In this document: one piece after another, positions 1 through 5,835 of the stretch
Position numbering within the stretch: the stretch's first letter is position 1
Layout of the letters: the number at the start of each line of letters is the position of its first letter
Origin: an uncultured Caulobacterales bacterium
GTDB taxonomy: Bacteria > Pseudomonadota > Alphaproteobacteria > Caulobacterales > Caulobacteraceae
Direction of reading: 5' to 3'
Length of the DNA: 6,779 nt
NCBI GenBank assembly: GCA_903903715.1
Contig: CAIUZX010000069.1
Span: forward strand, 1 to 6,779
Position numbers and translations under genes: made by a program
The notes under the pieces: model-generated
Database searches by the model: none
What the model saw: only the letters and a program-made list of their open reading frames with translations
Told to the model about the DNA's origin: nothing

Positions 1-1161
1 ATTATCGGAGAAGATCAGGATCAGGGTGTTGTCGAGCTGGCCCAGCGCCGCAAGCTCATCCGTCAGGCGCCCGATATTGCGGTCGAGCGCCGTGATCACC
101 CCGGCATAGACCTCCATATAGCGGGCGTAGAGCCGCTGCTGGCGAGGGCTGAGCGTGTTCCAGGCCTGCGCGCCGAAGGAAAGCGGCGGCAGCTCCGCGT
201 TCTGGGGAACGACGCCCGCCGCCTTCTGCCGCGCCAGCCGCTCGGCCCTAACGGCGTCCCAGCCCTTGTCGAAGCGGCCTTTGTAGTGGTCGCGGTCGGC
301 GGGGCGGGACTGCAGGGGCGAGTGGGCGCCGGAGAAGGCGAGCTGCAGGAAGAACGGCTTTTCGGGAGAGGTGGAGCGCTGGGTGCGCACAAACCGGATC
401 GCCTGATCGGTCAGGTCGTCGGTGACGTAGTAGTCGGGATCCTGCGGCGCCTCGATGGGCGTCACCCCGTCGAACAGGGCGCCCGGCTTGAAGTAGTCGG
501 TGGAGTGGCCCTGATACCAGTAGGCGCGCTCGAAGCCCCGGCTGGTCGGCCAGTTGTGGAAGGGCCCGGCGGGGCCGTTGTGGGCCGAGTTGTTCACGTG
601 CCACTTGCCGACGAGGAAGGTCGACCAGCCCTCGCCCTGCAACGTCTCGGCCAGCGTCGCCGCCTCCAGGGTCAGATCGCCGCGATAGCCGGGAAAGCCG
701 CTGTCGATGTCGGCCAGCCAGCCCATCCCCGCCGAGTGGTGGTTGAGCCCCGTTAGCAGCGCCGCGCGGGTGCAGCTGCACATGGCCGTGGTGCGAAAGT
801 TCGCATAGCGCAGGCCGTGGGCGGCGAGGGCGTCGATCCGCGGCGTCTCGATCTCGCCGCCATAGCAGCCAAGGTCTGCAAAGCCCACGTCGTCGAGGAT
901 GATCACCACGACGTTCGGCGCCGCCTTCGGCGCTTTCGGCAGCGTGCTCTGCGCCGGGCGGCTGTGGGCGTAGGAGAGGGCGATCTCCGGGGCCGCGCCC
1001 CTGGCCACTGGCGCAGGCGTCAGGAAGGGCGCCGCTGCGTCGCGCACAACCCCGGCGGCGAGGCCAAGGCCCGCAACGCCCGCCGCGCCGACGCCGCCGC
1101 CGATCAGCAGCGACCGGCGGTCAAACTTCGGCGGATTGGTCTTGTCGTCGCTGCTGGCCAT
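1..1161 (-). CDS. Tat-exported arylsulfatase, C-terminus cut off by the window edge
   Basis: Hydrolyses sulfate esters; the substrate is unknown. The 387 residues visible open with a twin-arginine signal (DRRSLLI at about 14-20, then a Gly/Ala-rich hydrophobic stretch to about 37), so export as a folded protein to the periplasm is likely. The sulfatase core follows: metal-binding Asp90-Asp91 (IILDDVGFADLG), catalytic region C128-S-C-T-R132 followed by AALLTG, K186 and H188 (VGKWH), H280 (SGAHSPLQ), and D386-N387 in FSDN at the cut. The stretch around 300-387 (LARQKAAG, YARYMEVYAGVI, DRNIGRL, GQLDNT) resembles Pseudomonas aeruginosa AtsA, whose total is about 536 aa, so roughly 150 residues are missing. 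The signature has Cys130 in place of the usual proline; C128 still fits C-x-x-x-R, so it should be the formylglycine residue. An AGAGGG sits 11 nt before the ATG. The gene lies 67 bp downstream of the AtuA-family gene, same strand, probably the same operon. Family assignment is very sure; activity and substrate are inferred. Confidence 0.95.
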   Translation of the reverse strand, partial: MASSDDKTNPPKFDRRSLLIGGGVGAAGVAGLGLAAGVVRDAAAPFLTPAPVARGAAPEIALSYAHSRPAQSTLPKAPKAAPNVVVIILDDVGFADLGCYGGEIETPRIDALAAHGLRYANFRTTAMCSCTRAALLTGLNHHSAGMGWLADIDSGFPGYRGDLTLEAATLAETLQGEGWSTFLVGKWHVNNSAHNGPAGPFHNWPTSRGFERAYWYQGHSTDYFKPGALFDGVTPIEAPQDPDYYVTDDLTDQAIRFVRTQRSTSPEKPFFLQLAFSGAHSPLQSRPADRDHYKGRFDKGWDAVRAERLARQKAAGVVPQNAELPPLSFGAQAWNTLSPRQQRLYARYMEVYAGVITALDRNIGRLTDELAALGQLDNTLILIFSDN

Positions 1162-1228
1162 GACGCGTCTCACCCTCTGATATTGTCACGCACCCTGCCA
1201 TAAGATGGCGCGCGCCGTCCAGCAGGCG

Positions 1229-3040
1229 TCAGAGCGTGGCGGCCAGCGCCGCGGGGACGGGGATCTCCATGTCCAGCAGTTGCTGGGCCTTGCCCTTGGC
1301 CAGCGCGTCGAGGCGAAGGCTGGAGAACTGCCCCCCGCCCAGGGACTGGATCAGATGGAGGTTGATCGCGCCAAGGCCCGGCAGCTCATGGCGCAGCACT
1401 TGCGGCGCCACCGCGCCTTCGAACTCGTGGGCGAAGAAGGCTTGCACGGCCTTAGGCGTCAGCGCCTTGCGGATCCAGGGCGTCAGATCGGGGCGCCTCG
1501 CGATCACGCCGATGTTGAAGGCGTCGCCCTTGTCCCCCGACCGCGCCCAGGCGAGGCGGACGAGCGGAACCCTCGTCATCTCCGCCGCGTCCAGAGGATC
1601 CTCCGGCGCCGGCGGGGCGATGACCGTCACGGGCGGGGAGGGCCGTGGTCCCTCGACCGTCAGCGTCTTGTCGCCGATGGACACCGTCGCCGGGATATCG
1701 GCGGCCGGCAGAAGGAACGAGAACACCCGCGCCACGGGGGTGATGGTCGGCGCGCCGCCGAACCAGCCGGTGGAGCCGACGCTCATCGAGGTGGTGGGGG
1801 AGTGGAACTCCCGCATCAGAAGCTGGAGGGCTTCGGGATCGTCATGCTCCGCGCCGATGCGGCAGACGACTTCGCGCACCGCCAGGGCCGCAGGGTTGGC
1901 GTTGGCGCCATAGGTCGCCTCGGCGCCCAGCACCTCGATGCGGGAGGCGCGCAAGGGGGGCAGGTTGCGCTCCCGCAGCATGTCGCCCGCCCGTTCGATC
2001 AACGCCTCTGCCTGCCGCTTCGCCTTCGCGGCGGCTTCCCGGCCCACCACGGGCATGGCGCCGATGAAGCGCGCGCCGTCGCCGTGGGTCAGGCAGACCT
2101 TGTAGGATCCCGACGCCGGATAGCCCTTCGCCCCCGTCACCCGCACCCGGTCAGGGCCGTCCTGCGCCACCTTCACCTGCGTAAAGTCGCAGACCACGTC
2201 GGGCAGGGCGTAGCCTTGCGGATCGCCGACCTCATAGAGGATCTGCTCGGCCACGGCGGCGGGGGAGACGAGGCCGCCCGTGCCAGGCGGCTTGGTCACC
2301 ACAAAATCGCCGGACGCCTCGCACGCCACGATGGGATAGCCGATGTGCGCCCAGTCCGGCACGTCCCGCCAGTCGGTGAAGAGCCCGCCGGTCGCCTGCG
2401 CCCCGCACTCGATCACGTGCCCGGCCAGCGATCCTGCGGCGAGCTGGTCGTGATCGGCATAGGTCCAGCCGAACTCATGCATCAAGGGGCCAAGGGTCAG
2501 GGCGGAATCCACCACACGGCCGGTGATGACCATGTCCGCCCCCGCCGCCAGCGCCGCCGCGATGGGCGCGCCGCCGAGATAGGCGTTGATGCTGAAGACG
2601 GTCTTGGGGTCGGGGAAGGGGTGGCCCGCGTACATCTCCGAAACGCCCGTTGTGGACAGCGCCGCCAGCCTGTCGGTCAGATCGTCCCCCTCCACGACGG
2701 CGATCTTGAAGGAAAGCCCCGCCTCGGCGGCGAGTTCCTCCATCCGCGCGCGGCAGGCCCTGGGGTTCAGCCCGCCCGCATTGGTGACGATCTTCACGCC
2801 TTTGGCCTTGAGGTCGGCGAGATTGTCCTTCCACACCCAGTCGGTGAAGTCGCGGGCGTAGCCCTGATCGGGCCGCGCGGCGCGAAGCTGGCCCAGCGCC
2901 GACAGGGTCGCCTCGGCCAGATAGTCGAGGATCATGTAGTCGAGGTCGCCGCCGCGGATCAGTTGCGGGGCGGCGAGCGAGCTGTCGCCCAAGAACCCGC
3001 CCGCGCCGCCGATGCGGACGATGCGGCCCGGTGTGGTCAT
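1229..3040 (-). CDS. AtuA-family protein (acyclic terpene utilisation AtuA; former DUF1446), two-domain form
   Basis: A 603-aa cytoplasmic protein without signal peptide or membrane segment. The N-terminal AtuA domain runs from about residue 5 to 450: IRIGGAGGF-like start (RIVRIGGAGGFLGDS), a DYMILDYLAEATL block at 34-46, KIVTNAGGLNP at 83-93, ITGRVVDSALTLGPL at 172-186, and MSVGSTGWFGG at 419-429. A Pro-rich linker (about 465-482) leads to a C-terminal domain of about 100 residues with VRLAWARSGDKGDAFNIGVIAR at 494-515, the hallmark of the AtuA C-terminal module, which in some species is a separate protein. AtuA belongs to the atu cluster for citronellol/geraniol breakdown in Pseudomonas, but its own biochemical step is not established, and none of the other atu genes (carboxylase, acyl-CoA dehydrogenase, hydratase) are visible here. 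The name is therefore a family label, not a proven role. The ATG overlaps the methyltransferase stop by 4 bp, and the 20 nt before it lack a Shine-Dalgarno sequence, which points to translation by reinitiation. Confidence 0.93.
   Translation of the reverse strand: MTTPGRIVRIGGAGGFLGDSSLAAPQLIRGGDLDYMILDYLAEATLSALGQLRAARPDQGYARDFTDWVWKDNLADLKAKGVKIVTNAGGLNPRACRARMEELAAEAGLSFKIAVVEGDDLTDRLAALSTTGVSEMYAGHPFPDPKTVFSINAYLGGAPIAAALAAGADMVITGRVVDSALTLGPLMHEFGWTYADHDQLAAGSLAGHVIECGAQATGGLFTDWRDVPDWAHIGYPIVACEASGDFVVTKPPGTGGLVSPAAVAEQILYEVGDPQGYALPDVVCDFTQVKVAQDGPDRVRVTGAKGYPASGSYKVCLTHGDGARFIGAMPVVGREAAAKAKRQAEALIERAGDMLRERNLPPLRASRIEVLGAEATYGANANPAALAVREVVCRIGAEHDDPEALQLLMREFHSPTTSMSVGSTGWFGGAPTITPVARVFSFLLPAADIPATVSIGDKTLTVEGPRPSPPVTVIAPPAPEDPLDAAEMTRVPLVRLAWARSGDKGDAFNIGVIARRPDLTPWIRKALTPKAVQAFFAHEFEGAVAPQVLRHELPGLGAINLHLIQSLGGGQFSSLRLDALAKGKAQQLLDMEIPVPAALAATL
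3037..3040 (-). other. ATGA stop/start overlap joining methyltransferase and AtuA genes
   Basis: On the minus strand the bases ATGA hold both the start codon of the AtuA-family gene and the TGA stop of the methyltransferase. No purine-rich ribosome site is present in the last 20 or so bases of the methyltransferase gene (they read CGCGACGGCCAACGCCAC), so a ribosome finishing the first protein probably starts the second. This arrangement normally means one transcript and matched protein amounts. Confidence 0.85.
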
Positions 3041-3903
3041 GTGGCGTTGGCCGTCGCGACCCAGCAGGCCGCGGGCATCTTCACCTTTCCATCGATCACG
3101 AAGGGACGGATGTAATCGCGCACCGGGCCCTTCATCTCCGCCACCAGCTCCGGATGCGCGCGGGCGATGGCGCCCAGCGGACCGATCTGCAGGCTGAGGA
3201 TCAGCTGGTCATCGAGACCGCCTGCGCCGATCTGCATGTTCAGGGGACGCACGTCGATATTGATGAACTTCGCCCGTGACAGGATCCCGGTGATCCGGCT
3301 GGCCTCGGCAAAAGCAAACGGGCCGGGCGCCAGGGGGTCCTGCGCCTGAGGCTGGGCCGGCGGCGGAACGAGATGGGCGACGACTTTCGCCGGCTCCGTC
3401 ATCCAGGGGTTCTCCTCCGGCGAGCGCCAGCAGACGAAGCTGAGCCGCGCCTTCGGCTTCAAAGCTTTCCTGATATTCGCGAAGGCGGCGTCCGGGTTTT
3501 CGAAGAACATGACACCGAAGCGGGAGAAGACGAAATCGTAGGGCTCGCCGCCGAAGGTCAGGTCCGCGGTCTGTGCGTCGGCCTCGACGAATTTCACCGC
3601 GCCCGCCACCGAGGGGCGCGGCCGATTGCGGGCGATCTCCAGCATGGGACGGGAGATGTCGACGCCGGTCACGAGGCCGGTCGGTCCGGTCCATTCGGAC
3701 AGATCCAGGGTCGTCTGGCCGCAGCCGCAGCCGATATCGAGCCCGCGGGTTCCGCGCTGCAGCCGAAGGGCCTTCATGGCGATCTCGCCCAGCGGCTTGA
3801 TCTTGCGGTCGAGAAGGGCCTGATGCTCGGCCCAGATCTGGCCAACGCTCGTGTTCCAGTATTCCACCTGACCGGAATTGGCGGTCGTCGTCGGGCTCGA
3901 CAT
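3037..3903 (-). CDS. Class I SAM-dependent methyltransferase (UbiE-like fold)
   Basis: A 288-aa soluble enzyme that should transfer the methyl group of S-adenosylmethionine to an unidentified small molecule. The Rossmann-type methyltransferase core is clear: motif I LDIGCGCGQTT at 55-65 (the Gly-rich SAM loop), the acidic end of strand beta-2 at VDIS 81-84, an EADA segment at 107-110, motif IV-like FDFVFSRFGVMFF at 122-134 (written YDFVFSR here) followed by NPDAAFANIRKALKPKARLSFVCW at 136-159. This SRFGVMFF-type block is common in bacterial methyltransferases of the Methyltransf_11/25 families. Residues 160-288 form a cap that probably sets substrate specificity. A triple proline lies at 180-182 (LVPPPAQ). 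A GGAG is found 12 nt upstream of the ATG. It is 81 bp downstream of epmA on the same strand and overlaps the AtuA-family gene by 4 bp. The substrate cannot be predicted; the coupling suggests it works on the same compound or pathway as the AtuA protein. Confidence 0.92.
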   Translation of the reverse strand: MSSPTTTANSGQVEYWNTSVGQIWAEHQALLDRKIKPLGEIAMKALRLQRGTRGLDIGCGCGQTTLDLSEWTGPTGLVTGVDISRPMLEIARNRPRPSVAGAVKFVEADAQTADLTFGGEPYDFVFSRFGVMFFENPDAAFANIRKALKPKARLSFVCWRSPEENPWMTEPAKVVAHLVPPPAQPQAQDPLAPGPFAFAEASRITGILSRAKFINIDVRPLNMQIGAGGLDDQLILSLQIGPLGAIARAHPELVAEMKGPVRDYIRPFVIDGKVKMPAACWVATANAT

Positions 3904-3984
3904 ATGAGAGCGCAGCTCCGTGGAAAACGAGTCAGGCCGAAAGGGTATGCGGCGAGGGGCCTCGGCGCAATGGCGGCCTTATTC

Positions 3985-5046
3985 CTATGGGACCGGGGTC
4001 CACAGGACGTCCTCGATGCGCAGCGCCCCCGCGGCCAGCATCACCAGCCGGTCGAAGCCCAGCGCCGCCCCCGCCGCCGGCGGCATGTGCGCGAGGGCCG
4101 CCAGGAAGTCCTCGTCGATGGGATAGCGCTCGCCATAGACGCGGTCCTTTTCGTCCATCTCGGCGATAAAGCGGCGGCGCTGTTCCTCCGGATCGGTCAG
4201 CTCGCCGAAGGCGTTGGCGAGCTCGACCCCGCAGGCGTAGAGCTCGAACCGTTCGGAAAGGCGGGCGTCGCCGGGCTTGCGGCGGGCGAGCGCGGCCTCC
4301 GCAGCGGGGTAGTCGCAGAGAAACGTCGCCCGGCCCTGGCCCAGCTTCGGCTCGATCTCGGTGGCCAGCACCTTGGAGAAGAGGTCCGCCCAGGTGTCGT
4401 CGTCGGACACGCGGCCGCCCTTGGCCCTGACCTGACGGGCGAGGTGATCCCGGTCCGTCTCGCCATCTGGGCCCAGCGTCGCGGCGAGGTCCAGTCCGGC
4501 ATAACGCTCGAAGGCCTCGATGACGCCGAGGCGTTCCGGCTCGGCGGAGGGGTCAAGGCTGACGCCCCGCCAGTTAATGCGCGTCGTCCCCGCCGTCTCG
4601 GCCGCCAGCGCCAACAGATGCGCGCAGTCGGCCATCAGGTCCTGCACCGTTCCGCCCGCGCGATACCACTCCAGCATCGTGAACTCGGGGTGGTGCAGGG
4701 GGCCGCGCTCGCGGTTGCGGAACACCTTGGAGAGGCTGAAGATCTTCGTCTCCCCCGCCGCCAGCAGCGACTTGCAGGCGAATTCGGGCGAGGTGTGGAG
4801 GTAGAGCGGCCGTGCGCCGCCGCCCACGTCGAGGATCTCGGTCGCGAACGCGTGCAGGTGCGCCTCGTTGCCGGGAGAGGACTGCAAGTGCGCCGTCTCC
4901 ACCTCGATGAAGCCCTGATCCTCGAAGGACCGGCGCACGGCGGCGCGGACCCTGTTCCGCGTCATGAGGAAGGGGCGACGGTCGGCATGGCGGTGTTGCG
5001 CCCACCAGGGGGCGGTTGCGGCGGAGGGGGTGGCGCGGTCAGTCAC
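3985..5046 (-). CDS. epmA: EF-P--(R)-beta-lysine ligase EpmA (GenX/PoxA/YjeA)
   Basis: Cytoplasmic paralogue of the class II lysyl-tRNA synthetase catalytic domain that activates (R)-beta-lysine with ATP and joins it to the loop lysine of elongation factor P. With the chosen GTG start it is 353 aa (Escherichia coli EpmA is 325) and lacks the tRNA anticodon-binding domain of true LysRS. Visible hallmarks are the PWWAQHRHADRRPFL N-terminus, the motif 1 region FEDQGFIEVETAHLQ at 41-55, LHTSPEFACKSLLAAG at 83-98, motif 2 VFRNRERGPLHHPEFTMLEWYR at 108-129, ELANAFGELTDP at 275-286, and motif 3 GAALGFDRLVMLAAG at 326-340 with Arg333. GTG at 5044-5046 is preferred, with AAGGA about 11 nt upstream. 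A TTG at 5137-5139 would add 31 basic residues with rare codons (ATA, AGG, CGA) and lower third-position GC, unlike the rest of the gene. It is divergent from efp, its substrate gene, which makes the identification very firm. EpmB, which supplies beta-lysine, is not in view. Confidence 0.96.
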   Translation of the reverse strand: MTDRATPSAATAPWWAQHRHADRRPFLMTRNRVRAAVRRSFEDQGFIEVETAHLQSSPGNEAHLHAFATEILDVGGGARPLYLHTSPEFACKSLLAAGETKIFSLSKVFRNRERGPLHHPEFTMLEWYRAGGTVQDLMADCAHLLALAAETAGTTRINWRGVSLDPSAEPERLGVIEAFERYAGLDLAATLGPDGETDRDHLARQVRAKGGRVSDDDTWADLFSKVLATEIEPKLGQGRATFLCDYPAAEAALARRKPGDARLSERFELYACGVELANAFGELTDPEEQRRRFIAEMDEKDRVYGERYPIDEDFLAALAHMPPAAGAALGFDRLVMLAAGALRIEDVLWTPVP

Positions 5047-5102
5047 GGTCGCAGTCGTCCTTGGTCGGAGGGACGCCCTACGCGCCCCGCACAAGTTTTT
5101 CC

Positions 5103-5126
5103 TAGCGATCTTTGCGCGGATCGCTA
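5103..5126. repeat. Perfect 8-bp inverted repeat between epmA and efp
   Basis: TAGCGATC at 5103-5110 is matched by its exact reverse complement GATCGCTA at 5119-5126, separated by 8 bases (TTTGCGCG). It lies in the 126-bp region shared by the two divergent genes, and its right arm runs into a TATACG (5125-5130) that could act as a -10 element for efp. It may be an operator for a dimeric regulator or a hairpin in a leader RNA. The symmetry is seen directly; any function is inference. Confidence 0.5.
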
Positions 5127-5172
5127 TACGAGCGCGCAACGCCTAGAACCTCCTGATAGACGGAACGCTCCT

Positions 5173-5739
5173 TTGAAGGTCATCGCCAGCTCGCTGCGCA
5201 AGGGCAATGTCGTCGATATCGCCGGCAAGCTCTATGTCGTGTTGAACGCGGAAAACATCCATCCGGGCAAGGGCACGCCGGTGACCCAGCTCAACATGCG
5301 CCGCATCTCGGACGGGGTGAAGATCTCCGAACGCTACCGCACGACCGAGCAGGTGGAACGGGCGATCGTGGATGACCGGGAGCACACCTTCCTCTATCAG
5401 GACGCCGAAGGCTTCCACTTCATGAACCCGGAAAGCTTCGAGCAGCTCGTGGCCACGCCGGAAGTGATTGGGGACGCCGCGCCGTACCTGCAGGAAAACA
5501 TGACGGTGATGCTGTCGACGCATAACGACGTGCCGATCGCCATCGACCTCCCGCGCACCGCCATTTTGGAAGTCGTGGACACCGAGCCGGCGGTGAAGAA
5601 CCAGACGGCGTCTTCCTCCTACAAGCCCGCGATGCTGAGCAACGGCGTGCGCACCGCCGTGCCGCCCTACATCACCACGGGCACCCGCATCGTGGTCCTG
5701 ACCGAAGACGGCTCCTATCTCGAGCGCGCCAAGGACTGA
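5173..5739 (+). CDS. efp: Translation elongation factor P
   Basis: EF-P binds between the P and E sites of the ribosome and relieves stalling at consecutive prolines. The TTG at 5173-5175 gives 188 aa, the usual family length, and the conserved alphaproteobacterial start MKVIASSLRKGN; no ATG or GTG fits. Three beta-barrel domains are present: the KOW-like domain I (about 1-62), the OB domain II (about 65-127) and the OB domain III (about 130-188, with TASSSYKPAMLSNGVRTAVPP). The loop HPGKGTP at 30-36 carries Lys33, equivalent to the modified Lys34 of E. coli. A lysine there, rather than the arginine of EarP-type EF-P, agrees with the neighbouring epmA. The Shine-Dalgarno sequence is weak (GGAA about 8 nt before the TTG), so the initiation rate may be limited by both the start codon and the site. 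It is transcribed away from epmA. I do not see a classical hairpin-plus-U-run terminator after it. Confidence 0.97.
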   Translation: MKVIASSLRKGNVVDIAGKLYVVLNAENIHPGKGTPVTQLNMRRISDGVKISERYRTTEQVERAIVDDREHTFLYQDAEGFHFMNPESFEQLVATPEVIGDAAPYLQENMTVMLSTHNDVPIAIDLPRTAILEVVDTEPAVKNQTASSSYKPAMLSNGVRTAVPPYITTGTRIVVLTEDGSYLERAKD

Positions 5740-5761
5740 TCCTCGCCCTGTCGCGTCCGGC

Positions 5762-5790
5762 TTGCCGGCCGCAGGCGTCGGGTGGATAGT
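5762..5790 (+). promoter_or_regulatory. Possible sigma-70-type promoter for the D-lactate dehydrogenase gene
   Basis: TTGCCG at 5762-5767 (4 of 6 matches to TTGACA) and GATAGT at 5785-5790 (4 of 6 matches to TATAAT) are 17 bp apart, the preferred spacing. They lie 46 bases before the ATG of the dehydrogenase. The GC-rich background makes chance matches less common, but each element is only moderate, so read-through from efp remains possible. Confidence 0.35.
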
Positions 5791-5820
5791 CTAGGACAGA
5801 GTCGAAAGGGCGCGGCCGGC
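5764..5820. repeat. 9-bp GC-rich inverted repeat after efp
   Basis: GCCGGCCGC at 5764-5772 is the exact reverse complement of GCGGCCGGC at 5812-5820, with 39 bases between. GCGTCCGG also occurs twice as a direct repeat (5753-5760 and 5819-5826). The pairing could form a long-loop hairpin in the 96-bp gap between efp and the dehydrogenase, but there is no T-run, so it is not a classical terminator. In DNA this rich in G and C, chance is a real alternative. Confidence 0.3.
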
Positions 5821-5824
5821 GTCC

Positions 5825-5829
5825 GGAGG
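5825..5829 (+). promoter_or_regulatory. Shine-Dalgarno site of the D-lactate dehydrogenase gene
   Basis: GGAGG is placed 6 bases before the ATG at 5836-5838, a near-ideal ribosome-binding site that fixes the start codon. It is much stronger than the site in front of efp. Confidence 0.8.
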
Positions 5830-5835
5830 CCGCTC

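Noticed and set aside
286..756. Plus-strand open frame opposite the sulfatase
   Set aside because: It is the mirror of conserved sulfatase sequence and has no domain of its own.
1162..1228. GGCGCGCGCC palindrome (about 1206-1215) as a terminator between the AtuA-family and sulfatase genes
   Set aside because: It has no loop and no following T-run on the minus strand, and such CG palindromes are common by chance in this DNA.
1205..3115. Plus-strand open frame of 636 codons opposite the AtuA-family gene
   Set aside because: It mirrors a clearly conserved protein on the other strand. Its translation is Arg/Gly/His-rich without recognisable motifs, as expected for the antisense of a GC-rich gene with strong third-position bias.
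3904..3984. GC hairpin between epmA and the methyltransferase as an epmA terminator
   Set aside because: The CGAG-GCCC-CTCG stem is only 4 bp before a mismatch, and no T-run follows it.
5003..5040. G-rich run near the epmA N-terminus as a G-quadruplex or repeat
   Set aside because: It is ordinary coding sequence for the Ala/Pro-rich EpmA N-terminus; the G tracts are irregular.
3373..5172. Long plus-strand open frame running into efp, which would make a 788-aa fusion
   Set aside because: The upstream 600 codons are antisense to the methyltransferase and epmA and lack motifs. EF-P is complete at 188 aa from TTG 5173, so this is not a real fusion.
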